DNA of 64,000 bases from assembly GCA_018064885.1 (NCBI GenBank), contig JAGHUI010000037.1, positions 43,240 through 107,239 on the forward strand, given 5' to 3'. Below the pieces are notes generated by a model. That model did no database searches and was not told the origin of the DNA. It saw only the letters and a program-made list of their open reading frames with translations. This DNA comes from Candidatus Minthosoma equi (GTDB lineage: Bacteria > Bacteroidota > Bacteroidia > Bacteroidales > Bacteroidaceae). This document shows, piece by piece, positions 24,764 through 33,138 of this stretch. Numbering within the stretch: the stretch's first letter is position 1; each line of letters opens with the position of its first letter. Position numbers and translations under genes: made by a program.

Positions 24764-25759
24764 TTATTTACCTCTAAGTTCCAAGAAACGGTCAATCTGC
24801 ATTTCGTTCTTGTAATCTTCAAAAAGTCCGACGACATCTACTTCTGGTTCATAACCGAGTTCCTCTTTCGCATTGTCAACATTCATCAGCAAACCACCAC
24901 CAGATGGCTTCTCAGGACGATAGACAATCTTTGAAGGATTATCGGAAGGCGAGAACACCTTGATGATAGCCATCAACTGGTCTTCAAGACGTACAGGAAT
25001 GCCTGTACCACAGTTGTAGAATCCATGATCACGGTCGGCAAGGATTGCCTTGAAGAACATCTGGCTTACGTCACGTACATGAATCATATCCTTTGAATAG
25101 TTAGGATCGCCCCAGCACTCCAAATCCTCGCCCTTCATAGCTTTGTTGATCATCTGGTAGAGTGGACGAAGAGTCTTAACTCCCTTTGGATAATAGTACT
25201 GATTTGAACTGTAAGAATAGATGGTTGGGAAACGGAATACGAAATTCTTAAGTCCATATTCCTGATGGTAGTGCTCCATCAACTCGATAGCGGTATTCTT
25301 ACAAATGACATACATTGCATGATCGCCAGTGTAGCTGTAGTTGAGAGGATCGTTTGGCATGATTACCTTGTCTTTAGGATACTCCCAAACATCGAAGCAA
25401 GATGTGGAGAACAGAAGGCGATCAACATTTGCCTTTCGACAATATTCCAACACATTATAAGTACCATAGATGATGGAATCAAGATACTTCTTTGGTTCAT
25501 ATCCGTCCATATAGGCGGGAATCTCTGCTGCAAGCTGAATAACCGCATATACATCTTCCTGTGGGAGATTGTTGAAATCTTCTGCTTTTGTCATATCCAC
25601 AGAGATGTACTGCACGCCCATTTCTGTGAAACATTTAGCTTCCTTTCTTCTGCCTGATGCGATTACTTCAAAACCCTTGTCTGCGAAAAAATCTTTTGCA
25701 TAGAGTGTCATGTAAGAACCTACATGACCTGTTGCTCCCAAAATAACAATTTTCTTCAT
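24764..25759 (-). CDS. NAD-dependent sugar epimerase/dehydratase
   Basis: A 331-residue extended short-chain dehydrogenase. GATGHVGS (residues 8-15) is the NAD-binding GxxGxxG motif, AVIQLAAEIP the following strand, and YVICK the catalytic YxxxK. FSTSCFDVWEYPKD carries the Ser of the triad. It is one base from the DegT-like gene and probably acts on the same NDP-sugar, as an epimerase or 4-keto reductase/dehydratase. Exact reaction cannot be told. Confidence 0.85.
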   Translation of the reverse strand: MKKIVILGATGHVGSYMTLYAKDFFADKGFEVIASGRRKEAKCFTEMGVQYISVDMTKAEDFNNLPQEDVYAVIQLAAEIPAYMDGYEPKKYLDSIIYGTYNVLEYCRKANVDRLLFSTSCFDVWEYPKDKVIMPNDPLNYSYTGDHAMYVICKNTAIELMEHYHQEYGLKNFVFRFPTIYSYSSNQYYYPKGVKTLRPLYQMINKAMKGEDLECWGDPNYSKDMIHVRDVSQMFFKAILADRDHGFYNCGTGIPVRLEDQLMAIIKVFSPSDNPSKIVYRPEKPSGGGLLMNVDNAKEELGYEPEVDVVGLFEDYKNEMQIDRFLELRGK

Positions 25760-25760
25760 A

Positions 25761-26735
25761 TTATTCGCTTGTATTATTTATTATTTCTATGATTCTTTTC
25801 ATATCCTCCGTGCCATATCTTTGATCGATGGGAAGAGGCATAAAACGTATTGCTAATGTATATTCAAGATCATCCGGTTTTGCCCAATCGAGCACGTTTG
25901 GCCAGTAACGTGCAACAAAAATCTTGTTGGCTATCAGTTTGCTCCTAAGATCAATATTTGCAAGTCCGACAAATGGATAGACCATTGGACAAGCAAAGGA
26001 GTTGAGTTTAGGAAGGACTAGTTGATTATGACCGCCAAGCGCCTGATGCAGGTACTCAAAATTAGCTCTTCGCTTTGCAATCACATTCTCATAAGAAATA
26101 TGAGTGAGGATGTCTTGCGTTTGATATGCCATTCTGCGGATAGGTTGATTGTCCAGCTTGCACTCGTTCTGCTGATAATCCTTGAAGCCAGCTTCTGCCC
26201 CTTGTTCCTTGCGGATTAGAAGGTGAGAGTCATGCTCAGAGGCATCATCAAGTTCATAGCTGAGTGCATCCAAATCACTAACACCAACAGCAAAACCTCC
26301 ATCAGCCACACCCACATACTTGCGAGCACTATATGCGGCTTTTATGTTTGGAAGAACTGGAGCGAAGAGAGCCTGAGCATTATCGACAATCAGTCGTACG
26401 CCATACTGCTCTGAGAGTTTTGCAATATAGGCATCCTTCAAGCCAAAGTAGTTGTTGGCTATTAGGTATTCACCATCATGAAGGGTGATCTCGTCTGCTA
26501 TTTCAAACTTATTGTTGATGTGATAGAAGGAGAATCCCACGTCCGGCAAACGCTTGAAAGGCTCAATGACTGCCTCACAAGTATAAAGCGGCAGATAGAC
26601 ATGCTTGCAATCGGGCAAACACCTTATTATATATTCAAGCGCATTGCGTGAGGTATTCAGGCGAACACCGTCCACAGGATAGCTGCCTTCAGCCTCACGG
26701 TCAGCCAACTCAAAATAGCCGCCTATTGCTTTCAT
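25761..26735 (-). CDS. DegT-like PLP-dependent protein
   Basis: A 324-residue fold-type I PLP protein when started at MKAIGGYFELADRE (ATG 26735), which overlaps the ATP-grasp stop by ATGA; a start seven codons earlier lies inside that gene. LNTSRNALEYIIR, YLPLYTCEAVIEPF, LIVDNAQALF and AYSARKYVGVADGG follow the DegT layout, the last containing the K of the usual SxRKxxGxxDGG PLP site. Members of this branch sit in polysaccharide loci and are often annotated only as aminotransferase-like; the reaction is unknown. Confidence 0.75.
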   Translation of the reverse strand: MKAIGGYFELADREAEGSYPVDGVRLNTSRNALEYIIRCLPDCKHVYLPLYTCEAVIEPFKRLPDVGFSFYHINNKFEIADEITLHDGEYLIANNYFGLKDAYIAKLSEQYGVRLIVDNAQALFAPVLPNIKAAYSARKYVGVADGGFAVGVSDLDALSYELDDASEHDSHLLIRKEQGAEAGFKDYQQNECKLDNQPIRRMAYQTQDILTHISYENVIAKRRANFEYLHQALGGHNQLVLPKLNSFACPMVYPFVGLANIDLRSKLIANKIFVARYWPNVLDWAKPDDLEYTLAIRFMPLPIDQRYGTEDMKRIIEIINNTSE

Positions 26736-27937
26736 TTGGTTACTACTTTCAGCCACTGACTCTGATTAGTGATTGCTTTCTCCAAATCCTCAGCATTCTC
26801 AAAACGGAGAACGAGAGTACCAATAGCATCATTGGCAGCTTCGAAACCATGTACATGATCTCCTGGTTTTACCCAAAGGTCTTCCTCTACAACCTCTGCA
26901 GGAAGTGATGGATCAATTTGAAGACCAACAAACTCACCATCATTATCAGCATGAAGAATAACCTCTGCCCAATGACCATTGTATGGTTTCTGCTCAATAG
27001 CTTCAGGTTCGTCACCTACCATTGCACGAGTTATGGCAGTAATCATATCAACACCTGTAGCATATCGCAGCATCTCGCAAAGACGATTTCCACCTCCACG
27101 AGGGGTAAGCTCCATGATGTATGGCTTGTTGTTGGGGCTTACACGAGTCTCAATATTGAAGACCGATGTCTTCATACCAAGAAGCGTGATTAGTCGCTGA
27201 ATCTCGCTGGTGAGATACTCCTCTTCTTCCGAAGTGAATGTAGAAGGCCATGAGTAAGCAGCTGGTGTGTATGGATTGGTTGCATTGGCATCGAATCGCT
27301 GAGCACAGAAGCTTACAAACTTGAGTTTGCCATTGTATGAATAACTATCAGTATCTGAAGAACAACCTTTCTTCTCAAGAAATTCCTCAATAATTATATG
27401 ACCAGAAATAGAGTATTTAAAAGCATAGTCAATAGCAGATTCCAAATTCTCTGGTGTGTCAACGCGTGTACAGCCTTTGCTTCCTGCTGAGTCTGTAGGT
27501 TTGACTATGAGTGGCCAAGAGAACCAATACTTGTCCTGCATTGCCTCTTCTTTTGTGCTATATCCTTTTGCCCATGGTACATTGAATCCATGCTTTGTAA
27601 GGAATGCACGAAACTTGTCCTTGTTTTGAAGAATCTCTACTGAATCGAAAGGTCCAAAAGATGGGAGTCCCATTTTGTTCTGAACGTATGAGGCAGCCAC
27701 AACGCCAGGATCACATGCGAATGACATGATACCATCAATCTGAAGTTCCTTTGCTTTGGCAAGCACAGCCTCTTTATCAATGATGCTTACATTGCAATAT
27801 TCGTCACTATATTTATGAGCAATGTTATCAGGCAGATAGTCGGCTGTAATAACATAATAGCCTTGTTCGTGTGCAGCCTTAATAACTGGCAAAAGGTAGC
27901 GCAAGCCACCAAGGAGCATTAATTTTTTCTGTGCCAT
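26732..27937 (-). CDS. ATP-grasp ligase
   Basis: A 401-residue ATP-grasp enzyme related to the large subunit of carbamoyl-phosphate synthase. LMLLGGLRYLLPVIKAAHEQ is the N-terminal Rossmann strand, LIVKPTDSAGSKGCTRV the ATP-binding glycine loop, HIIIEEFLEKKG the grasp strand and FNIETRVSPNNKPYIMELTP the metal-binding region. Such enzymes form amide bonds between a carboxylate and an amine. In this operon, next to two DegT-like genes, it may attach an amino acid or acyl group to an amino-sugar. It begins two bases after the aminotransferase stop. Confidence 0.88.
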   Translation of the reverse strand: MAQKKLMLLGGLRYLLPVIKAAHEQGYYVITADYLPDNIAHKYSDEYCNVSIIDKEAVLAKAKELQIDGIMSFACDPGVVAASYVQNKMGLPSFGPFDSVEILQNKDKFRAFLTKHGFNVPWAKGYSTKEEAMQDKYWFSWPLIVKPTDSAGSKGCTRVDTPENLESAIDYAFKYSISGHIIIEEFLEKKGCSSDTDSYSYNGKLKFVSFCAQRFDANATNPYTPAAYSWPSTFTSEEEEYLTSEIQRLITLLGMKTSVFNIETRVSPNNKPYIMELTPRGGGNRLCEMLRYATGVDMITAITRAMVGDEPEAIEQKPYNGHWAEVILHADNDGEFVGLQIDPSLPAEVVEEDLWVKPGDHVHGFEAANDAIGTLVLRFENAEDLEKAITNQSQWLKVVTK

Positions 27938-27939
27938 AG

Positions 27940-29136
27940 TTACTTAACAATGTATGAAAGAATGCGGTTAAGATCTGCCTCTGAAAGCTGATGGTGCATA
28001 GGCAAACAGAGAACAGAGTCAGCCATCTTATGTGCATTTGGAAGGTTCTTTGGATCTGCCGATTCTAGTCCACGGTAGCTTGAGAACTCAGAGATGAGTG
28101 GGTAGAAGTATCTGCGAGCAAGCACATTATCGGCTTTCATCTTGAAGAAGAGTTCATCCCGTGTCATGCCAAACTTCTCAGAATCGATGAATATTGGGAA
28201 GTAGCTATAGTTGTGTTTGACACCTGACATATCATCGAAGAAGGTGATTCCATCAACAGGACGGAGAGCCTCACGATAAACCTTTGCAACCTTCTGACGC
28301 TCTGCAATTGCAGCATCTACCTGACGAAGATTGAGAATGCCGTATGCAGAACGCATCTCATCAACTTTAGAGTTGATACCAGGGCCAATAACCGTAACAT
28401 CATCATGGATACCGAAGTTCTTGAGGTCATCAATTCTACGTTTGGTTGCTTCATCGTGCATTATCATAGCACCACCTTCGATAGTGTTATACACCTTAGT
28501 AGCATGGAAACTTAAAGTTGACATATCACCCCAGTTGAGAATTGACTCTGTCTCAACCTCAACGTGCTTTGTAGGAGCATTTTGAGAGAAGCAGTTGTTT
28601 GCTTCATTAAATGCTACGTTGTAGTCTGCTTCGTTCTTTGGAATTTCAAGGGCGAAAGCGTGTGCAGCATCATAGATTACCTTCAAACCATAGCGGTCAG
28701 CAATCTCTTTGATTCTTCGTACATCACACGGTTTACCATAGCAATGCACGGGCATGATGGCAGTTGTCTTTGGTGTAATTGCAGCCTCTATCTTCTCAGG
28801 ATCAAGATTACCAGTCTTTGGGTCAATATCAACGAACACAGGTTTGCAACCATTCCACCATATAGAATGAGTAGTAGCTACAAATGAGTATGGTGTTGTA
28901 ATAACCTCTCCCGTGATACGCATTGCCTGAAGTGCTGTAAGCAGAGGCAAAGTACCGTTGGTAAAAAGACTGACATAAGGAACTTTGAGATAGTCTGCAA
29001 GTTCCTTTTCGAGTTGCTTGTGGAACTGTCCCATATTGGTAATCCACTTGGAGTCCCATATCTGCTGAAGCATCTCGTGGAACTCATCGAGATTAGGCAA
29101 CAAAGGACTTGTTACGGTTATTAATTTGTTGTTCAT
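27940..29136 (-). CDS. DegT/DnrJ/EryC1-type sugar aminotransferase
   Basis: A 398-residue PLP aminotransferase. FTNGTLPLLTALQA (residues 57-70), VIYDAAHAFALE (PLP ring Asp) and LSFHATKVYNTIEGGAMI, which has the Schiff-base Lys, are all canonical. It transfers an amino group from Glu/Gln to a 4-keto or 3-keto NDP-sugar, giving an amino-sugar precursor of the surface glycan. A 12-base gap separates it from the flippase gene upstream. Confidence 0.92.
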   Translation of the reverse strand: MNNKLITVTSPLLPNLDEFHEMLQQIWDSKWITNMGQFHKQLEKELADYLKVPYVSLFTNGTLPLLTALQAMRITGEVITTPYSFVATTHSIWWNGCKPVFVDIDPKTGNLDPEKIEAAITPKTTAIMPVHCYGKPCDVRRIKEIADRYGLKVIYDAAHAFALEIPKNEADYNVAFNEANNCFSQNAPTKHVEVETESILNWGDMSTLSFHATKVYNTIEGGAMIMHDEATKRRIDDLKNFGIHDDVTVIGPGINSKVDEMRSAYGILNLRQVDAAIAERQKVAKVYREALRPVDGITFFDDMSGVKHNYSYFPIFIDSEKFGMTRDELFFKMKADNVLARRYFYPLISEFSSYRGLESADPKNLPNAHKMADSVLCLPMHHQLSEADLNRILSYIVK

Positions 29137-29148
29137 GTTTGAACTATT

Positions 29149-30609
29149 TTATTTACGTTTAATTACATTGTTTATAATAGGCATTGCGATTGACTTGATT
29201 TCCATGTATTCCTCTGGTTTGCGGATTTCGCATACGGTAAGTGTGAACGCTGCTCCTACAATAATCTGAACAGGAAGGAGAGCTAAATGATTCAAAGACA
29301 GATACGACATACCAAAAAGAATTGCAAACATAGCCAATGCCATAATGAGCGATGGCATGAAGTCCATTATCTGTTCCTTGATACTATACTTAAGGAATGG
29401 GCCAGAATAGTATGCGTTAAGATAATAAGCCATGAGTCCTGTGAAGAAACTACCTATAAGCATCCAGTAGATGCCAATGAAAACACCCATGAGAATAGGA
29501 CCTATCGCAATAACCTTCTTAATTATCTCAAGTTTAAGAAACAAGTCACTTCTGCCTTGCACTTGTAGCATATTAAGATTGAGTGCATGCAACGGATAGA
29601 ACATCATGCTGAAACAAATGACCTGAAGCATCGGTACACATTCTACCCACTGTTCACCAATGAGAACTATTATAAGCGACTTCGCACATCCTGCCAGTCC
29701 TAACATAAGAGTGAAGGTGACAAGCATGGTGACTTTGATTACTTTCTTATAGCCATTTTTCAATCGCACACGATCATCTTGCAACATGCTTAAAGCAGGA
29801 TAACTCACTCGTTGTACAATGGCTGTCAAATTTCTTGAACATATATCGGCAAATTGATGCGCTCGGGTATATAGACCAAGTGTTGCTGGCGAATAGCATT
29901 TACCAATAACGACTTGATAGATTTGTGTCCATGTCTGATCAATTATTGAGCTGGCAAGCATTTTCCATCCAAATTGCCACATTTCCCTAAAACTTTCAAT
30001 CGAGAAATTGAAATTTGGGAACCAACGGTTGAATATCCAAAGGCAAATGGTGTTTAGCAGCTGTCGCGAAATCTGCTGTCCGACAAGTGCCCATACACCA
30101 TAACCCATATAAGCCATTACGACACCTACAACACCACTTATGAGACTGGAGATGAAGGATGCTTTGGTTTTGGTTTTAAAATCAAGACGTTTGGTAAGGA
30201 CAGTATTCTGGACAATGCTGAGTGCATTAAGGATGACCACAACACCCATCACTCGGCAAAGAGCCGTAAGTTCTTCTCGTTGGAAAAATTGCGCAATCAA
30301 TGGTGAAGCAAAGTACATTGCAAAGAAAAGAAATATAGACACTGCAAGGTTCACAAGAAACATAGTGTTATAGTCCTTATCGGTTGCATTATTCTTTCGT
30401 ATGAGCGCACTACTAAAACCGCTATCTACAATAGCGTTAAAGACAGTAACAAATATCATAATGATACCAATCAGACCATATTCGTCTGGAGAAAGAAGCC
30501 GCGCAAGCACAAGGCCAACAAGAAAGGTTATGCCCTGTCCTAACATGCTATCGGCAAAACTCCAACCGACACCTCTGACAGTTTGTTTCTTTAATGATTC
30601 TTCTGGCAT
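29149..30609 (-). CDS. Wzx-type lipopolysaccharide/capsule flippase
   Basis: A 486-residue polytopic membrane protein of the oligosaccharide flippase family (WzxC-like). MPEESLKKQTVRGVGWSFAD then GITFLVGLVLARLLSPDEYG are the typical N-terminus, followed by about 12 to 14 hydrophobic helices. It flips the undecaprenyl-linked repeat unit to the periplasm, where the EpsG/Wzy-type polymerase acts. It starts 36 bases after rfbC. Confidence 0.92.
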   Translation of the reverse strand: MPEESLKKQTVRGVGWSFADSMLGQGITFLVGLVLARLLSPDEYGLIGIIMIFVTVFNAIVDSGFSSALIRKNNATDKDYNTMFLVNLAVSIFLFFAMYFASPLIAQFFQREELTALCRVMGVVVILNALSIVQNTVLTKRLDFKTKTKASFISSLISGVVGVVMAYMGYGVWALVGQQISRQLLNTICLWIFNRWFPNFNFSIESFREMWQFGWKMLASSIIDQTWTQIYQVVIGKCYSPATLGLYTRAHQFADICSRNLTAIVQRVSYPALSMLQDDRVRLKNGYKKVIKVTMLVTFTLMLGLAGCAKSLIIVLIGEQWVECVPMLQVICFSMMFYPLHALNLNMLQVQGRSDLFLKLEIIKKVIAIGPILMGVFIGIYWMLIGSFFTGLMAYYLNAYYSGPFLKYSIKEQIMDFMPSLIMALAMFAILFGMSYLSLNHLALLPVQIIVGAAFTLTVCEIRKPEEYMEIKSIAMPIINNVIKRK

Positions 30610-30645
30610 ATATACTTTGATTACGATTATTCAAATTAATCCATA

Positions 30646-31275
30646 TTAATATGAGAATGGAGAATCGAAATCCTTTAACAAAGGATGTCTGGTGTCTTTG
30701 TCAGAAAGAATGACATTATCGGTTGGAATCTTCCAATCGATTCCTAATGACTCATCAAGTATTGAGATGCCTCCATCAGCCAGTGGGTTGTAGAAGTTAT
30801 CGCACTTGTACAGGAAGATAGCTGTATCGGAGAGGACAGCAAAGCCGTGGGCGAAGCCTCGGTCAATGAAAAACTGTCGGTTAATGGCAGCTGTTATTTC
30901 ATCGTACGATAACGTGGACGATGACGACAACTTTTTCTTTGCTTCTTCATCGTTCATATCGCTTCCACAAAGGAGGGAGGCTACATACTGTCCGTATGTG
31001 GGTGAGCCTTTGCGGATATCAACGGCAACATCGAGGACGGCCCCCTTCATACAGCGGACAAGTTTAGCCTGAGTGTATGGTGGTCGTTGGAAGTGCAAGC
31101 CTCTCATCACTCCGAATGGGGACATCGACTCGTTGTCTTGCACAAAGTTTATTTTACGAACTTTCTCTTCGAATTCTCTCTGAGAGAAACTCTCGAAGAA
31201 ATAGCCTCGGGCATCCTTGAATACCTTTGGTTCTATTATTACTACGCCATCTATTGAGGTTTTAATCACTTCCAT
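30646..31275 (-). CDS. rfbC: dTDP-4-dehydrorhamnose 3,5-epimerase with an inserted loop
   Basis: A 209-residue cupin enzyme. FKDARGYFFESF, DNESMSPFGVMRGLHFQRPP (catalytic His), VLDVAVDIRKGSPTYGQY, FIDRGFAHGFAVLSDTA and a late YNPLADGGI motif are canonical for RfbC, which epimerises C3 and C5 of dTDP-4-keto-6-deoxyglucose. Between YGQYVASLL and QFFIDRGF there is an extra stretch of about 30 residues (CGSDMNDEEAKKKLSSSST and on) that most RfbC proteins lack. RfbA and RfbB are not in the window, so their products must come from elsewhere. The gene feeds dTDP-rhamnose or a related sugar to the polymer. Confidence 0.93.
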   Translation of the reverse strand: MEVIKTSIDGVVIIEPKVFKDARGYFFESFSQREFEEKVRKINFVQDNESMSPFGVMRGLHFQRPPYTQAKLVRCMKGAVLDVAVDIRKGSPTYGQYVASLLCGSDMNDEEAKKKLSSSSTLSYDEITAAINRQFFIDRGFAHGFAVLSDTAIFLYKCDNFYNPLADGGISILDESLGIDWKIPTDNVILSDKDTRHPLLKDFDSPFSY

Positions 31276-31355
31276 GTTATGATTCTTTATTGAACAGACA
31301 GATATTATCTAATCATAAACAAAAAACTTCACCTGTGGGACCAGTTGTTCTTTTG

Positions 31356-32453
31356 TTACTTAACAATACCCTTCTCTAAGAATTCAGCAAGGTTCATAGT
31401 ACGGATATTAGCGGCAGCGTCTTCAGCAGCAACTTTGGCAATGTCATGTTTTACCATCAATTCCACCAACTGCTCAAAGCTTGTTGCCTGTGGATTCCAT
31501 CCAAGTTCCTTCTTTGCCTTGGTTGGATCTCCCCAAAGGTTGACTACATCGGTAGGACGATAGAAGTCCTCTGATACTGCAACAACAACCTTACCGGTAG
31601 CCACATCAATACCCTTTTCGTTGACGCCTTCACCTTCCCAGCGGAGTTCGATGCCTGCATGGTGGAATGCGAGGGTGGCAAACTCACGAACGGTATGCTG
31701 GACACCTGTGGCGATGACAAAGTCCTCTGGTGTGTCGTGCTGGAGGATGAGCCACATACACTCTACGTAGTCTTTTGCGTAGCCCCAATCGCGGAGGGAG
31801 TCGAGGTTGCCAAGATAGAGACAATCCTGCTTGCCCTGTGCAATACGTGCTGCAGCGAGGGTGATCTTGCGAGTGACGAAGGTTTCGCCTCGGCGCTCTG
31901 ACTCGTGGTTGAAGAGGATACCTGAGCAACAGAACATGTTGTACGCCTCACGGTATTCCTTGATGATCCAGAAGCCGTAGAGCTTGGCAACTGCGTATGG
32001 AGAGTATGGATGGAAAGGGGTCTTCTCATTCTGTGGGACTTCCTCAACTTTGCCATAGAGCTCGGATGTTGAAGCCTGGTAGATCTTGCATGACTGCTCA
32101 AGGTGGTTGGTGCGGACAGCTTCGAGAATGCGGAGGACGCCTACAGCATCAACATCAGCTGTAAACTCTGGTGCATCGAAAGACACCTGAACGTGGGACT
32201 GTGCCGCAAGATTATATATTTCAGTAGGTTGGACTTTGCCTACAAGTTTAACAAGTGACATTGAGTCGCCCATGTCAGCATAGTGAAGGTGAAAATTTGG
32301 TGTGCCCTCAAGGTGAGCGATACGTTCACGGTAGTCAACGGATGAACGACGGATGATGCCGTGCACTTCGTAGCCTTTAGCGAGAAGGAATTCACTCAAA
32401 TAGGAACCATCTTGTCCAGTAACACCTGTAATAAGGGCAATGTTTTTACTCAT
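31356..32453 (-). CDS. gmd: GDP-mannose 4,6-dehydratase
   Basis: A 365-residue short-chain dehydrogenase that makes GDP-4-keto-6-deoxymannose from GDP-mannose. [15 protein letters not shown] is the NADP-binding motif, [12 protein letters not shown] the Thr/Ser/Glu catalytic block, YSPYAVAK the YxxxK motif, and [17 protein letters not shown] the family signature. The gene, together with the GDP-fucose synthase gene upstream, gives the complete GDP-L-fucose pathway, now separated by a GxxExxY cassette. Confidence 0.97.
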   Translation of the reverse strand: MSKNIALITGVTGQDGSYLSEFLLAKGYEVHGIIRRSSVDYRERIAHLEGTPNFHLHYADMGDSMSLVKLVGKVQPTEIYNLAAQSHVQVSFDAPEFTADVDAVGVLRILEAVRTNHLEQSCKIYQASTSELYGKVEEVPQNEKTPFHPYSPYAVAKLYGFWIIKEYREAYNMFCCSGILFNHESERRGETFVTRKITLAAARIAQGKQDCLYLGNLDSLRDWGYAKDYVECMWLILQHDTPEDFVIATGVQHTVREFATLAFHHAGIELRWEGEGVNEKGIDVATGKVVVAVSEDFYRPTDVVNLWGDPTKAKKELGWNPQATSFEQLVELMVKHDIAKVAAEDAAANIRTMNLAEFLEKGIVK

Positions 32454-32499
32454 ATAATATTTTTTCTTAAATTAATACTCGAATGATGTTTTTTATTTT

Positions 32500-32531
32500 T
32501 GAACACGAATTACTCGAATTGCACGAATTTA
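32500..32531. repeat. Left flank repeat of the GxxExxY cassette
   Basis: GAACACGAATTACTCGAATT and GCACGAATTT, i.e. three CACGAAT-like units. It is inverted relative to the repeats on the other side of the gene (ATTCGTGAGATTTGTGTTC), so the gene is bracketed by an imperfect inverted repeat. Confidence 0.7.
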
Positions 32532-32930
32532 TAAGACTTTGCGCTCGTATTCGAGTCCGTCTGAGGAGCCGAAGTTGATGAGCAAGCCAAGTTTATAACC
32601 TGTGGCATGAAGATAGTTGTAGAGCTGTGAACGATGTGAATCGTCAAGGACTGATACAGCCTTGAGCTCTACGATTATCTTGTCATAACAGATAACGTCA
32701 GGCTTATAAGTCTGCTTGAGTTCTATGCCATCGTAAAAGATCTTGAGTTCCTTCTGTGGGTCGAAAGGGATGCCTCTCTTTTTCAACTCTATCTCAAGAG
32801 CTTCCTGATAGACGGCCTCAAGGAATCCATGTCCTAATGTGTTATAGACGTGCATTGCAGCACCTATGATGTCATAACTCTCTTGCTTATAGTAAATCAT
32901 ATTCGGCATATTCGTGAGATTTGTGTTCAC
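32529..32930 (-). CDS. GxxExxY protein
   Basis: A 133-residue protein of the GxxExxY family (PF13366): YDIIGAAMHVYNTLGHGFLE, then AVYQEALEIEL contains the G-x2-E-x2-Y motif (G-F-L-E-A-V-Y), followed by VICYDKIIVELKAV (a D...ExK-like core), SQLYNYLHATGYKLGLLINF and GLEYERKV. The fold resembles PD-(D/E)XK nucleases; the function is unknown. The first ten residues (MNTNLTNMPN) are encoded by the flanking repeat; translation may start at MIYYKQESYD instead. It separates gmd from the fucose synthase gene in an otherwise coherent operon, suggesting later insertion. Confidence 0.88.
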   Translation of the reverse strand: MNTNLTNMPNMIYYKQESYDIIGAAMHVYNTLGHGFLEAVYQEALEIELKKRGIPFDPQKELKIFYDGIELKQTYKPDVICYDKIIVELKAVSVLDDSHRSQLYNYLHATGYKLGLLINFGSSDGLEYERKVL

Positions 32931-33132
32931 TTCAACACTTAATCTTGGGCTTTATTTGAACACGAATAACTCGAATTGCACGAATTATTTTTATGGCCAC
33001 ATTCGGCATATTCGTGAGATTCGTGTTCACTTCAACACTTAATCTTGTGGCTTTATTTGAACACGAATAACTCGAATTGCACGAATTATTTTTTATGGCC
33101 ACATTCGGTAGATACGTGTGATTCGTGTTCGT
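32901..33132. repeat. Tandem 100-bp repeat beside the GxxExxY gene
   Basis: Unit 1 (32901-33000) and unit 2 (33001-33102) each start ATTCGGCATATTCGTGAGAT and end at TTATTTTTATGGCCAC with only a few differences; a third partial unit follows to 33132. Each holds ATTCGTGAGATTCGTGTTC on one side and GAACACGAATAACTCGAAT on the other, so each unit is itself a hairpin. The GxxExxY N-terminus reaches into unit 1. Confidence 0.85.
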
Positions 33133-33138
33133 TAAAAA

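Noticed and set aside
32529..32930. GxxExxY protein as part of the capsule pathway
   Set aside because: It has no sugar-enzyme motif, and its own repeat frame points to an insertion.
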